Source: Agrobacterium sp. RAC06 (lineage in GTDB: Bacteria > Pseudomonadota > Alphaproteobacteria > Rhizobiales > Rhizobiaceae). Taken from it: a stretch of 64,000 nt of DNA. The stretch is taken from contig NZ_CP016500.1 of the NCBI RefSeq assembly GCF_001713475.1, forward strand, positions 62,001-126,000, written 5' to 3'. How positions within the stretch are numbered: the first letter of the stretch is position 1; every line of letters begins with the position of its first letter. The translations under genes and the position numbers were made by a program. Positions 27,850 through 37,193 of the stretch are shown here, one piece after another. Under the pieces are notes generated by a model that was not told the DNA's origin, searched no databases, and worked only from the letters and a program-made list of their open reading frames with translations.

Positions 27850-28176
27850 AGCAGCATCAGCTGACCTCTCCCTTCTTCAGTCATCAAAGGCGAAGGGTCG
27901 AATGATTGCTTATGGAAAAGACATGCCAGAAACGCGATGCTGGCTCCGGTCGAGTTTGCGCAGCAGCAGAAATTCTAACCCGATGAATCTCAAAAAATCG
28001 GGGCTGTCCGGACGGTCAACTGCTCAGTTTCCTTGTGGACCAGAAGCGAAGCAAACAAAGCCATGGGTAAATGCATTCCCTTTGGACCTTCGTCACTTAT
28101 CTGTCGTGGCAGAAGTCGAATTCGGTCTGTCTTAGACCGTTACCTAACGGCTTTCTGGGCAAACAGGCACTGAAAC
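27850..28176. other. Intergenic region, no gene recognised
   Basis: About 330 bases where an AbiEii-type toxin partner might have been expected. Only short frames without family features are present. Confidence 0.45.
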
Positions 28177-28809
28177 ATGAGAGCAATTGAAGTAGAGGAT
28201 CGCTGTTTTAAGATTGAGACAGCCTTCGGCAACAATCCTGAAGAGCCTAAGATTCTGGAATTTTCTGTCGAGTTGCGCCAAGATGGGGCCGCTCATGACA
28301 TAGTTTGCCCTGCCATCCTGGGATATCTCGGCGGTTTTGTGGTGCGGGCAGGGTATCTCCCTCAAGGCGATGATAATTGGTACTTTGACATCTTCGATAT
28401 GCGCAGCGGTCACGCAATGGAGGCATTTCATATTCTGGCGGATGAAAGGTCTCTGTTGCGCAGAGCTTTGGGGCGAAGGGGAGTATTGGATGAATGCACC
28501 TGCGTTGCCCATTTGGAGCAGATATCCGTTCATCCATCGCTTTACGGTCATGGGGTCGAGCTGCGTTTGATCCGCGAGGCGCAGCGTGTGCTCGCTCGTC
28601 CTGGGCTGCTTGCGGTCATGAAGGCCCACCCACAAGGTGCCTCCATATCGGACGTCGACTGTGCTCGACTCGCGGCTCACTATCAGTCGGATCACCAGCT
28701 TGGCTTCATTGCCATATCGCAGCAGAGATATCCCGGGTGGTTGGCTGCAATCTGGAACCGACCCTTAGGCGAGCCAGCTGATGAAACAGTGTTGCATCGG
28801 TTGACCTGA
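28177..28809 (+). CDS. Hypothetical protein, possible GNAT-like fold
   Basis: A 210-residue protein I do not recognise. The segment LEQISVHPSLYGHGVELRLI resembles the strand and acetyl-CoA loop of GNAT acetyltransferases (V-x-P-x-x-x-G-x-G), and AAHYQSDHQLGFIAIS resembles the C-terminal (A/Y)xxLGF strand. The loop is Y-G-H-G rather than the usual R/Q-x-x-G-x-G/A, so activity is uncertain. It stands alone, with non-coding DNA of more than 300 bases on each side. Confidence 0.6.
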   Translation: MRAIEVEDRCFKIETAFGNNPEEPKILEFSVELRQDGAAHDIVCPAILGYLGGFVVRAGYLPQGDDNWYFDIFDMRSGHAMEAFHILADERSLLRRALGRRGVLDECTCVAHLEQISVHPSLYGHGVELRLIREAQRVLARPGLLAVMKAHPQGASISDVDCARLAAHYQSDHQLGFIAISQQRYPGWLAAIWNRPLGEPADETVLHRLT

Positions 28810-29402
28810 CGCGCAGACGCCTATTGAGGTTGCCGGTCGGGCTAGATCGCTTTGATTTGCTGTGCGGGTATAAGTCGTTGCTCGGAGTTCTGTCGTTGTG
28901 TCGAGCGCCTTCCAGCGTGTCGTGCATCCATTTGTCATCCGCCTCTTCCCCCGGCCCCCGACCGACCCATCGTGCCAACGCGTTTCAGGTCGCCTCGGCA
29001 ATCAGGAACTCGACAGGATCGCCTGCGGTCATACTTCCTGCCGCACAGCGCTCGAGATCAAGGCCTGAGGGTGGCGTCAGTTCGGAGGAGTGAGATGCCG
29101 GTCTCATGCGCTGCAGTCGAGCGAGAATGTATAATGTCCGCACGCAAAGGTTTGACTCCAGGATGATATGTCCGCGGATCCGTCGATGTGGGACATTGGC
29201 GACCTGGTCGTTCGTTTCGCTAAGTGCCACACCATGGCTGCCTTCTTCAGGCTGTCCTGACAGTTCCTCCCATCCCATGCAACGGTTTGCACCGTCTTTT
29301 CGCTTCGCCCGCCCCTTCGGGGTGCATGGGCTGTTTTGGCCTGTCTCTCCGGACGCCATCAGGCCGCGATGGTCGTGGTCTCAAATGCGAAAGGAGACGA
29401 TC
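28810..29402. other. Leader/intergenic region upstream of ardC-like gene
   Basis: About 590 bases. A hairpin near its end (nested arms GCCC 29307-29310 with GGGC 29328-29331, and GCCCC 29311-29315 with GGGGT 29319-29323) is followed by TGTTTT, which looks like an attenuator or terminator 70 bases before the gene. An in-frame extension of the downstream gene into this region is not supported. Confidence 0.4.
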
Positions 29403-30329
29403 ATGTCCAAATCATCTTCACCCAAATTCGATATCCATCAGGAAATCACCAACCGCATCGTTGATGCTCTCGAAAACGCTGGCGAATTCCAGCTACCCTG
29501 GATCGCCAGCAAAGCGGCAAGCTTGGCTCGTCCCGTCAATGTCGCATCGCGCAAGCCCTATCACGGCGTGAATATCTTGAGCCTCTGGGTGTCTGCCCAG
29601 GCATCTCACTATCCCTCGAATGTCTGGGGCACGTACCGACAGTGGCAAGATGCCGGTTGCCAGGTGCGCAAGGGTGAAGGATCCTCACTTGTCGTCTTCT
29701 ACAAGACATTCGATGTCGAAGAGATCAATGACCATACCGGTCAGGCCGAACAAGCCGAACGCATGGTTGCGCGTGCCAGCTGGGTCTTCAATGCCGGCCA
29801 AGTGGATGGCTTCCCTCTTGATCAGGCAGATATCCCGGACCAGCCCTTGTTCGATCCTATCGCTCAGGCCGAAGCCTTCGTGAAAGCAACAGGTGCTGTT
29901 ATCGAGGAAGGGGGCGACAAAGCTTGCTATGTCCCATCAGCTGACATCATCCGCATACCGGAGCGTCGCCGCTTCACCGGTACCGCTACCACGACTGCCA
30001 GCGAAGGCTTTTACAGCACGCTATGCCATGAGCTCACCCACTGGTCAGGTGCGAAAACCCGGCTTTCTCGCGATCTGTCCACCCGATTTGGTACTGAGGC
30101 CTATGCCATGGAAGAACTCGTCGCCGAACTGGGTGCAGCCTTCCTGTGCGGCGATCTTGGCTTGGCGCTTGAGCCGCGTCTCGATCATGCCCAATACATC
30201 AAGAACTGGTTGACCGTGCTGAAGTCCGACAAGAAGGCGGTCTTCACCGCAGCTTCGAAAGCCTCTGAGGCCAGCAACTGGCTGATCTCGCTGGCTTCTA
30301 ATCATCGAGACAAAGAGGGTGCGGCTTAG
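29403..30329 (+). CDS. ardC: ArdC-like antirestriction protein with zinc metallopeptidase domain
   Basis: A 308-residue protein. The N-terminal half is the ArdC single-stranded-DNA-binding type domain (FDIHQEITNRIVDALE, NVASRKPYHGVNILSL, then SNVWGTYRQWQDAGCQV). The C-terminal half is a zincin with CHELTHWSG (HExxH near residue 208) and MEELVAELGAAFLC. The start is set by AAGGAGACG seven bases upstream. ArdC proteins on conjugative plasmids protect incoming DNA from restriction, so it points to mobile-element ancestry for this stretch. Confidence 0.88.
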   Translation: MSKSSSPKFDIHQEITNRIVDALENAGEFQLPWIASKAASLARPVNVASRKPYHGVNILSLWVSAQASHYPSNVWGTYRQWQDAGCQVRKGEGSSLVVFYKTFDVEEINDHTGQAEQAERMVARASWVFNAGQVDGFPLDQADIPDQPLFDPIAQAEAFVKATGAVIEEGGDKACYVPSADIIRIPERRRFTGTATTTASEGFYSTLCHELTHWSGAKTRLSRDLSTRFGTEAYAMEELVAELGAAFLCGDLGLALEPRLDHAQYIKNWLTVLKSDKKAVFTAASKASEASNWLISLASNHRDKEGAA

Positions 30330-30340
30330 GCCGCATCCTT

Positions 30341-31576
30341 TCACTCTTTACCGGTGACAACAGGCAACGTCGTAAGATACTTGTCGATGGTTTCGACAAC
30401 ATTCTTATGCATTGGGAGGTTGGTCCTTTCGCTCCCCCATCGCTCCATGAATAGGGCGACGGTTTCCTGAGCCGTGTCGAGCACAAGCTTCTTGGGAAGG
30501 TTGGCTTTCGCGGATAGATGCGCCAGCTCGTCTGTTGTAAACCCGCTGAACTCCTTTGTCCGGCTGAAAGTCAGCGCGGATTTGTCATTTGCGATATACG
30601 TGATCGTCGACACAAAGTCATAGGCCGGAGCGAGGCGGGCGCTGCGACGGTCTGGATAAATGAGCGACCAGTTTTTTAGGTGCATGTCGCCATTGCCGAT
30701 CAGAACATTAAATGTAAGGCGGCGAATGAACTCGGCCACATCATCTGGACCGGATTCCGAGGCGATCACTGATATCACATTGCGGTAACTGGCCTTCTTG
30801 TACTTATTCTCAGGGTAGACATTAAAGACCTGCGCGAAATCCTCGATATGCGTCGCACTGCCATCCTCATTGCGATCGAAGCGTTCGATGACGAAGGCCT
30901 GTTGCCCGATCGTCTCAATCCCGTCCGGCAAATTTCCGATCGATCGCACATCGATCAGTCCGATCGCTGGCACGTTGATCCCGACCATCCTGGCAAGGCT
31001 CATCATCGAGAACTCGTTTTCCGGGACGTTGGCAAACTCGCGCGAGGGGAGTTTGACGATCCGATTGCCGCCGATGCCGCTTGTCGGAATGGTCAGGCCG
31101 CCGCTGGCACTTTGTACCGCCGAGAATTTGAGCTGCACACCCGCCAATGAAAACCGCATGGCATCTTCCGCAGCTTCTTTCGCTGCTTCGCCTTCCAAGA
31201 CGTTGTGCGCTTCGTCCGGCCATTCTTCGCCGTCCGCGGGGTTGATGGTGATCGCGCCGGGCAGGTCCTGCCCGAGCACCCATAGGAGGAAGAACTCCCG
31301 ATCAATATGGATATCAGCCTTCTCGGCCAGGTATCGGCGCAGATGCCCCTCCGGCAGGAGGTTCGAGAAGTATGGCATCAGCTTGATCTTGTATGGTCGA
31401 AAATCCGTGATCAGGTCGCCGAGGCTATCCTTAAACTGCAGGCCGAGGGTCGGTCTTTTTGGGTTCTCGACATAGGCATCGTTGAACGCAAAAAGCGTCT
31501 TTTCGGCTCCGACATAAGTGATAGTGCCGATTTCTTTGCCATAGAGGCGCACACTCAAGACGGATACATCAGGCAT
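30341..31576 (-). CDS. hipA: HipA-type kinase toxin (second set)
   Basis: A 411-residue HipA. The N-terminal FSNLLPEGHLRRYLAE, the ATP-binding loop FSLAGVQLKFSAV, the catalytic loop LIGNGDMHLKNWSL and metal-binding AYDFVS are all intact. ATG at 31576 is chosen because GAGGAGG, formed by the acidic C-terminal codons of the antitoxin gene, lies six bases upstream; two earlier ATGs overlap this ribosome site. It overlaps the antitoxin gene by eight bases and converges with ardC. Confidence 0.92.
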   Translation of the reverse strand: MPDVSVLSVRLYGKEIGTITYVGAEKTLFAFNDAYVENPKRPTLGLQFKDSLGDLITDFRPYKIKLMPYFSNLLPEGHLRRYLAEKADIHIDREFFLLWVLGQDLPGAITINPADGEEWPDEAHNVLEGEAAKEAAEDAMRFSLAGVQLKFSAVQSASGGLTIPTSGIGGNRIVKLPSREFANVPENEFSMMSLARMVGINVPAIGLIDVRSIGNLPDGIETIGQQAFVIERFDRNEDGSATHIEDFAQVFNVYPENKYKKASYRNVISVIASESGPDDVAEFIRRLTFNVLIGNGDMHLKNWSLIYPDRRSARLAPAYDFVSTITYIANDKSALTFSRTKEFSGFTTDELAHLSAKANLPKKLVLDTAQETVALFMERWGSERTNLPMHKNVVETIDKYLTTLPVVTGKE

Positions 31577-32165
31577 CGTCATCCTCCTCATCTAGCGAGT
31601 AGGCTGGACGGTTTGCATTCCGTTGTTCGCTCGTCGGCCCGAAATGAGCGATTTGGTTGCGGAGCGCCTTCATGCCGTTAGCTGCATCGAAGATGCCGTT
31701 CCACTGCTCTGTGATATTGGCGCGTTCAATGGTGCGCCGAAGAGAGCGGAGATTGTCCAAGAACCGCGTATCGACCTGCAGGCGCTGGATGGACGCTAGG
31801 GCTTTGCGCAGATCCTGCAGTTCTGGAAGTGCCGGCGCTTCGATCTGAAGTGTGCGGATTGCCTTTTGCAATCGCTGCATTTCCTTGTCGATTGCTGTTG
31901 ATTGGATCACATTACGATCCGTCGTTTGGCGCATGATTGACTTGATCGCAGGCACCGCTTTGCGCGGGACCAGTGCGATCTCCAAGTCAAGCGCGTTGGC
32001 AATCGCGACGAGGCTCGACAGGCGTAAATCTACGTTATTGGTTTCGATCCGTGAAATCTGTGCTTGCGGAACGCCAGCCAAGCGGCTCAGTTCGCGTTGA
32101 CTGAGCTGTTTGGCTTCTCTGGCTTCGCGTAGGCGGTCCGCGATTTCTTCGGTTTCATATCTCAT
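31569..32165 (-). CDS. hipB: HipB-type antitoxin with long C-terminal extension
   Basis: A 198-residue XRE protein, much longer than E. coli HipB (88 residues). The HTH is in residues ~9-62 (KQLSQRELSRLAGVPQAQIS). A helical, leucine-rich extension follows (IQRLQVDTRFLDNLRSLRR), and the protein ends in SLDEEDDDA. The extension may form a coiled coil or a HipA-binding lid. It is translationally coupled to hipA, and four dyad sites lie directly upstream. Confidence 0.88.
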   Translation of the reverse strand: MRYETEEIADRLREAREAKQLSQRELSRLAGVPQAQISRIETNNVDLRLSSLVAIANALDLEIALVPRKAVPAIKSIMRQTTDRNVIQSTAIDKEMQRLQKAIRTLQIEAPALPELQDLRKALASIQRLQVDTRFLDNLRSLRRTIERANITEQWNGIFDAANGMKALRNQIAHFGPTSEQRNANRPAYSLDEEDDDA

Positions 32166-32288
32166 TGATGTTTATTTCTGCATCGTAATCGATTGTTGAT
32201 ATCGTTTTCAATATCAAAAAATGTGTCGTATGGCAATCGATATCGAAAGAGACATCGAGTTGCTTTTTGATGTTTATTTCGACATCAA
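32165..32288 (-). promoter_or_regulatory. Four helically phased operator dyads upstream of hipB
   Basis: Dyads of the form TTGATRT-N8-AYATCAA begin at 32165 (partial), 32196 (perfect), 32237 (near-perfect, TCGATAT/ACATCGA) and 32267 (perfect, TTGATGT/ACATCAA). Start-to-start spacing is 31, 41 and 30 bases, close to three, four and three helical turns, so all four face the same side of DNA. This fits cooperative HipB binding and autorepression. Confidence 0.75.
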
Positions 32289-32689
32289 AAGTGATGCGTT
32301 GTAAATTCCTTCTCACCCGTATCTGGGCACGATACCTAGAACTTCAGGTGCTATCCTCCGATCCGAAGCCGCATCGATTAAGGTTGGCTTGGTAACTGCA
32401 AAACTAGCCTTCAAGCTGGGTAACTCTCTCAGACATCTGGGAGGCTGTTAGGATTTGGGTCCAAATGCCCAGAGGCAGGGTCCACACCGATCGGTTGCCG
32501 TTATCAATCCCGCAAGATCTCACCCTATGCGCCTTACCATTCAAGCCCGATACTGACGGCGGCCCTGCATTCGACGAGCCCAGCATTTGACGAGCCAAAC
32601 AATCTACTAGCCGGTACCTCAACCCATCTCGCCAAGCGAGGATCACGCGGCATCGTGAACGTAAGCAACCCGCAGGCCGATGGAGCCCG
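32289..32689. other. Intergenic region, no gene recognised
   Basis: About 400 bases between the operator cluster of hipB and the recombinase gene. No supported reading frame or repeat was recognised. Confidence 0.4.
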
Positions 32690-34518
32690 ATGTCAGCAAA
32701 CCGTCCAGGCCGCTATCTTACGCAAACATCTTCCTCCTACATGTTTCAAATCAGGCTTCCGTCTACGCTTGACCCGGGGCGGCCGCTCATCCGGATTAGT
32801 CTTCGAACACGCAGGCTTGCAGAGGCGCGTTGGCTGACTGATACCTTGGCCGTCAGAGCGCGACTGCTCTTCAATGCGGCGATCTCACAAGCCTTACGCA
32901 CTGCTAAGAGCCCTCTGGCGACGCCTGGAGCAGAGGCATCGCTGGTAGGCATTGAAGCCAGTATGCGCATCGCGGCTGCCATCAAAAATCGCCTGAAGGA
33001 TGATCTGGCGCTCATCGCGTCCGGCCAACCGCTTCCTGCGCGCGACACAGGTGAAAAGCCTCTTCCGTTGCTGCAGCCTGATCTTGAGGAAAGGATCAAA
33101 CTTGCAGCCCAGCTGGCGGTTGACGCGTTCTTGATGGAAGCGGCTGAGCGCGTCAGGCAAAGGGCCGCGCAGGAGCTGGCAGCGGATTCTCCGCATACTG
33201 TGGGGAAGAAGGTTGCCCAGTGCGTTCCTGTGACCTCAGCCTCGCCAGACAAAACGGTCATGCAGCAAGTCGTGCGGAAAAGATTTCCTTTAACCAAACG
33301 GCAGGGGCCTGTTTCGTCACCAAACAAGCCTGACGCGATCAATGACACGGTTCCGGCCTATCTGCAGGACCGGAGGGCAGTCTTACGCAAGAGGTCGAAG
33401 CTGCCAAGGTTCAGCATTATCGCTGCCGACTATCTGAAACTTCGCGCCATGGTCACGCCTGGCAATATGAAGGACGTCCAAAGTGCAAGTTCGAGAATTT
33501 CGGTCTTTCTGGACCTGATCGGCGACCATCCGGTCGACCGCTACGAGGCCGCCGATCTGCAGGCCTTTATTCTCCTGATGGCCGACTGGCCAGCCAGAGC
33601 GAGCCTTAGAAAGCGAGGCTCGGCCAGGGAGGTGATTGACGAGGCAAGGCGGCTTGGTCATCAGCCTTTGGCTGAAAAATCAGTCAAGGACGGCTATGTG
33701 GCAGCCGTCCGAGCAGCAATGCGATCGGGGATGACGTCCCATTCGTATCGGGATCCTTTCCATGATGTGTCCGTACGCTATCCATCAAGTCTCGCGCCAT
33801 CGCGACAGACCGTATCACTCAATGCAAAACAGCTGACGACCCTGTTCCGCATCGGCACTGACTCGGGCCACTTGGATGCAGCCATGCTGCCGCTATTAGC
33901 GCATCTGACAGGGAGGCGGCTTTCGGCTCTGATCTATCTCAGAGGGATCGATATCGTTGAAAAATTCGACAATGTCTGGGTCGTGCAACCGACGAGCATC
34001 GTTGAAATCGAGGGGCGGGCGCGTCGGGTTCCCTTGAAGACCAAAGCGAGCTTAAGCTTTTTCGTGCTGCACGAGTTCTTCCATCGTATCGGTTTCATTG
34101 ACTGGGCCTTGAGCCGCAGCCATCAGTTTCTGTTCCCGGACTGATGCGCCTTGCCGATCCTTCCAAGAGCGCCTCTCAATATATGCAGCGCCTGTTCAAG
34201 AAGGCGGGGATTGCGCCCGGCTGCGGCGAGGTCTTTCATTCTCTGCGTGCTCAATACATCGATGATTTGCGTGATCATCAGGTTAGTCTGCGAGCAGGCA
34301 GGATCCAGGTTGGCCATTCGGTCGGGGCTGACGTCAACGCACATTACGGCTTGAAGTCACTTAACGAGGCATCAGCGGTGGCTCTTGCCCGTCTGCAGAT
34401 GAGATCCGATGTGGACTACTCGGTGTTCGAGGCGCTCGATTTCAGGCGGATGGTCCGGAACCGTCGTAGCAAAGGGGTGCGTGGCTATTTGCAGGGGGCC
34501 GGGGAGCAAGGTGACTAG
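32690..34518 (+). pseudogene. Tyrosine recombinase/integrase broken by a one-base deletion
   Basis: Two consecutive frames encode one site-specific recombinase of about 609 residues. The first (32690-34144) carries the N-terminal arm, the core-binding domain and the first catalytic arginine (HLTGRRLSALIYLRG). The second (34144-34518) carries HSLRAQYIDDLRD (H-x-x-R) and VGHSVGADVNAHYG (His and the Tyr nucleophile). The break reads FLFP-D-stop, whereas restoring one base (GAA for GA) gives FPELMRLADPSKSASQYM, the expected family sequence. Neither half has all catalytic residues. A translational TGATG overlap exists, but complementation by two halves is unlikely. Confidence 0.8.
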
Positions 34519-34942
34519 GATTCTGATCAGTTCAGTTTCGGTGTAAACCAGATCACCGCAACTGCTCCATCTCCCCGATTCATCAAAGCCCGGAGGCAAA
34601 ACCGTTGACGCACTTCTGCTGGACGTGCGCACGTGGTGCGGTACCCATTGTCCCTAATGATGGCCAGCTTGTTAGTGTCCGGCACCAAGCCGTCGAAAGA
34701 TGGTCTTAAATCGTCATGACCATGCTCTCATTGTCGAAACTGTCGGCTCAGTGAGCCTGGACGATGCCCCGCCTTGGGGGCCAGTCCCTCCAGCCAGTCC
34801 GTTGGTGGGGTAAACATCTGACAGCCATGCCTGTCTGGCACCCGGTCAGGACAACAATAGACCGCATACGAGCCTTCAGCCCTTGAGCGACCTTAACGCT
34901 TGCCTGTCGGACGCGTGTCACCTCACGCTGGTCCGCTGCAGG
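34519..34942. other. Intergenic region, no gene recognised
   Basis: About 420 bases between the recombinase remnant and the hipB-like gene on the other strand. No family-supported frame was found. Confidence 0.4.
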
Positions 34943-35239
34943 TTACGAGAGCCGATTGACCTCACGCGCCTTTGGTACAAGTCCGACGCTCAGACCGAGC
35001 AGGCGGGCAATTCTGTCGAGCGTTTCAAGCGTTGGGTTTGCCGTACCGGCCTCCATTTCAGCCACCTGACGTCTGGTGAGTGATAGCATGTTGGCGAATT
35101 CTTCCTGGGTCATGCCGATACCCTTGCGGATTTCGACAACTGCACCGGGCAGTCTGAGATCGCCGGTTCGAGCGCGCTCAGCCAGTGCCCGGCGATTTTC
35201 AAGTATTGCTTCCTTCGAAGGCTTCTTCCACCGGGCCAT
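34943..35239 (-). CDS. HipB-like XRE antitoxin downstream of hipA
   Basis: A 98-residue XRE protein. After a 35-residue basic leader (MARWKKPSKEAILENRRALA) the HTH is EIRKGIGMTQEEFANMLSLT then RRQVAEMEAGTANPTLETLD. It begins 11 bases after the end of the HipA-like gene on the same strand, so the order is toxin first. It probably neutralises that kinase and represses the operon. Confidence 0.85.
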   Translation of the reverse strand: MARWKKPSKEAILENRRALAERARTGDLRLPGAVVEIRKGIGMTQEEFANMLSLTRRQVAEMEAGTANPTLETLDRIARLLGLSVGLVPKAREVNRLS

Positions 35240-35250
35240 AACCTAATCCT

Positions 35251-36579
35251 TCACCATGACTGACAAGCGTCCAGGACGCTGCTTGCGATGGCTGTACAGC
35301 GTCCCATTGCATGATCGAGTATCTCAGGTGCAGCGCGCATGTTCTTCGCCATCCTTGGGGCCTGCTGCAGACGTTCGGCAAACTCTGATAGCGCGCGTGC
35401 GAGTGCTTCTTGCTCTTCTCGATCCGATACGAGTCCGAGACAAATGCGCTTCCAATCCGGAAAATGATCAAGGCCGAGATCTCGCATCATCGCCCATCGC
35501 GTGGAACGGACGATCCCCTCCTTGGCGAGCCGCATGGGCGCGAAATCAAAAAGGGGCGAAAGGCGGATTGTACCATCCTCAAGCTTGCTGAGAGCGGAAT
35601 TGCGGCCATGATTGTCGGGATTGCCGAGCGCCAGGTTGGCGATATCGCGCTTCAGGTATTCGACAATATCCACGAAGGGATTGGCAGAATATCGGCTGAG
35701 AACATCGATATAGGCCTCATGCGTGCCGACATGGCCGAAATCGGCAACGCCGATCGCTGACACAAGACTTTCCTGGCCCAGACGAATGGTTCCGCCACCT
35801 TCCGGCTTCTTCCGGTCGAAACGGGGAATGATCAGGACGCCCTCAGCATAGGTCGACGGTTCGCTGACATGAAGGCCGATGTCTTGCGCGATCCGCGAAT
35901 AGAGGGCTTCGCCTTCGAGGATCAGGCGGTCTACAGGCTCGTTGCTGCGGAGCAGCTTGACGATGACATGGCGCACGGCCTCGTCATCGGCCACGAAGCT
36001 GTCGGGATAAAAGAGGCCGTCATTCGCCTGGGTCATCGCGACCTTCGGCCACTCGCCTTGCAGGCCGCTCGAGCCTGAAGCGAGTATTCCAAAACGATCA
36101 GCGACTTCCATGAAGCGATCAGACCGCGAAAGAATGTCCGCTTCTGTCACCCCTTGCCGTTCGACACCCCGCAACCGCTCCGCTTCGGCGTCCGACGCTT
36201 CCTTGATCCTGATATTGCCTATGCCGCCTGTTGCCGATCGCAAAAGCAAGGGCAAATCGGAAGCGCGAGAGCTTTCAGCCAGGCCGAGGTATTCGGCAAG
36301 TTGTCGCCTTGCATGCCCCTGGGGCATAAGATCCAATAGGAAAGGTGGCCAGTTGCGACTGTATCGATTTTCGAGATCGACGGGATAACCGACTGACAAG
36401 GCGCGATGGTCCCGGACCTGTTTCCCGGCTGAGAATTCCGCCGACGCTGCCGCGATGAAATAGTCGAGATCATAATCGACAATCGACGCGCCCTTGAAGC
36501 CGGCCGTGTCGTCCTTGAGCTCTAGCGTAGCGGCGTAGTGCCACTCGCCATCAAAATGAGTTTGGAGCGTGAGTTGCAT
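35251..36579 (-). CDS. HipA-like kinase toxin (toxin-first module)
   Basis: A 442-residue HipA-domain protein. The N-terminal region includes FLLDLMPQGHARRQLAEYLG. The ATP loop is altered to RSATGGIGNIRIKEA, the catalytic loop is ALGNPDNHGRNSAL (Asp and Asn kept, Lys replaced by Arg), and the metal site is LFDFAP. ATG at 36579 follows AAAGGG. It belongs to a branch distinct from the two other HipA proteins here. The changed ATP loop leaves kinase activity uncertain. Confidence 0.85.
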   Translation of the reverse strand: MQLTLQTHFDGEWHYAATLELKDDTAGFKGASIVDYDLDYFIAAASAEFSAGKQVRDHRALSVGYPVDLENRYSRNWPPFLLDLMPQGHARRQLAEYLGLAESSRASDLPLLLRSATGGIGNIRIKEASDAEAERLRGVERQGVTEADILSRSDRFMEVADRFGILASGSSGLQGEWPKVAMTQANDGLFYPDSFVADDEAVRHVIVKLLRSNEPVDRLILEGEALYSRIAQDIGLHVSEPSTYAEGVLIIPRFDRKKPEGGGTIRLGQESLVSAIGVADFGHVGTHEAYIDVLSRYSANPFVDIVEYLKRDIANLALGNPDNHGRNSALSKLEDGTIRLSPLFDFAPMRLAKEGIVRSTRWAMMRDLGLDHFPDWKRICLGLVSDREEQEALARALSEFAERLQQAPRMAKNMRAAPEILDHAMGRCTAIASSVLDACQSW

Positions 36580-36948
36580 CAATTGACCCTTTAGATGGTA
36601 TTATTAATGCGAGAATGTAGATTTTTCAACCCATCAGACTGGGTCAGATAATGTTATACGGCCCTATTAGGTCTCAGCCCGTCGCCGAAGATCGGCGAAC
36701 CGCACGCGTATTCCATCGCCTAGAAAGAGCGCTGATAAATGACCTGGTCTTGCCCTCCCGTTCGTTGCCAAGTTCTTGAGGAATGGAAGGTCGAGCAGCA
36801 ACACTCTTTGGCTCACCATCTAGTCAAGTCCGTCTGCATTTTCGGTTGGGCGTATATGGGGGGGCATTCCGGTCGCCCCCTGGGCGGCCGTCCATTTCCA
36901 CGTCCAGAGTGCCCACCTGAAGGCCGTAAAGTCGCAACGAGGCCGGCA
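36580..36948 (-). pseudogene. Possible decayed hipA N-terminal remnant plus promoter region
   Basis: On the minus strand just after the decayed hipB (36949-37193) an ATG frame begins with LRLYGLQVGTL, like a HipA N-terminus. In another frame LLDLPFLKNLATNGRAR resembles the F-x-x-NLLP-x-x-x-R motif of HipA. Frameshifts and stops separate them. The rest of the stretch must hold the promoter of the intact HipA-like gene. The hipA assignment rests on short motifs and position. Confidence 0.3.
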
Positions 36949-37193
36949 TCAGAGGATAGCCTCCTCGTCCGCTATGCTGGCTGGCTCGGTTGCGCTCGCT
37001 TCCAACCTGATTCCCAGGACCTATATCATCTTCAGCACCATATAGATGGGCGGGTTGACCCTGCCACGCTCGAAGTCCGAAAGCCGCTTTTGCGAGTAGC
37101 CGACCAAGCCTGCCGCGCGAGACTGGGTCAGCCGACGCTTTTTCCGTCCTTCTTCAGCAGTTCACGCAGGTCATCGACAGTCAGGACGAGCAT
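36949..37193 (-). pseudogene. Decayed hipB-like antitoxin (frameshift and amber)
   Basis: The minus strand starts MLVLTVDDLRELLKKDG, then needs one extra base in an A-run (A5 to A6 near 37145) to continue KKRRLTQSRAAGLVGYSQ and KRLSDFERGRVNPP, a clear HipB-type HTH. A TAG follows after LKMI, and the frame beyond it (VLGIRLEASATEPASIADEE) runs to TGA at 36949. So one deletion and one nonsense change inactivate it. A perfect TTACC-N4-GGTAA dyad at 37237-37250 may be the relic of its operator. Confidence 0.7.

Noticed and set aside
29106..29402. N-terminal extension of the ArdC-like protein
   Set aside because: The extra 99 codons look non-coding and cross a hairpin, while an AAGGAG ribosome site defines the start at 29403.
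34130..34150. Programmed frameshift joining the two integrase halves
   Set aside because: No slippery heptamer or downstream structure is visible, and adding a single A restores the expected FPELM sequence, so a simple deletion is the better explanation.
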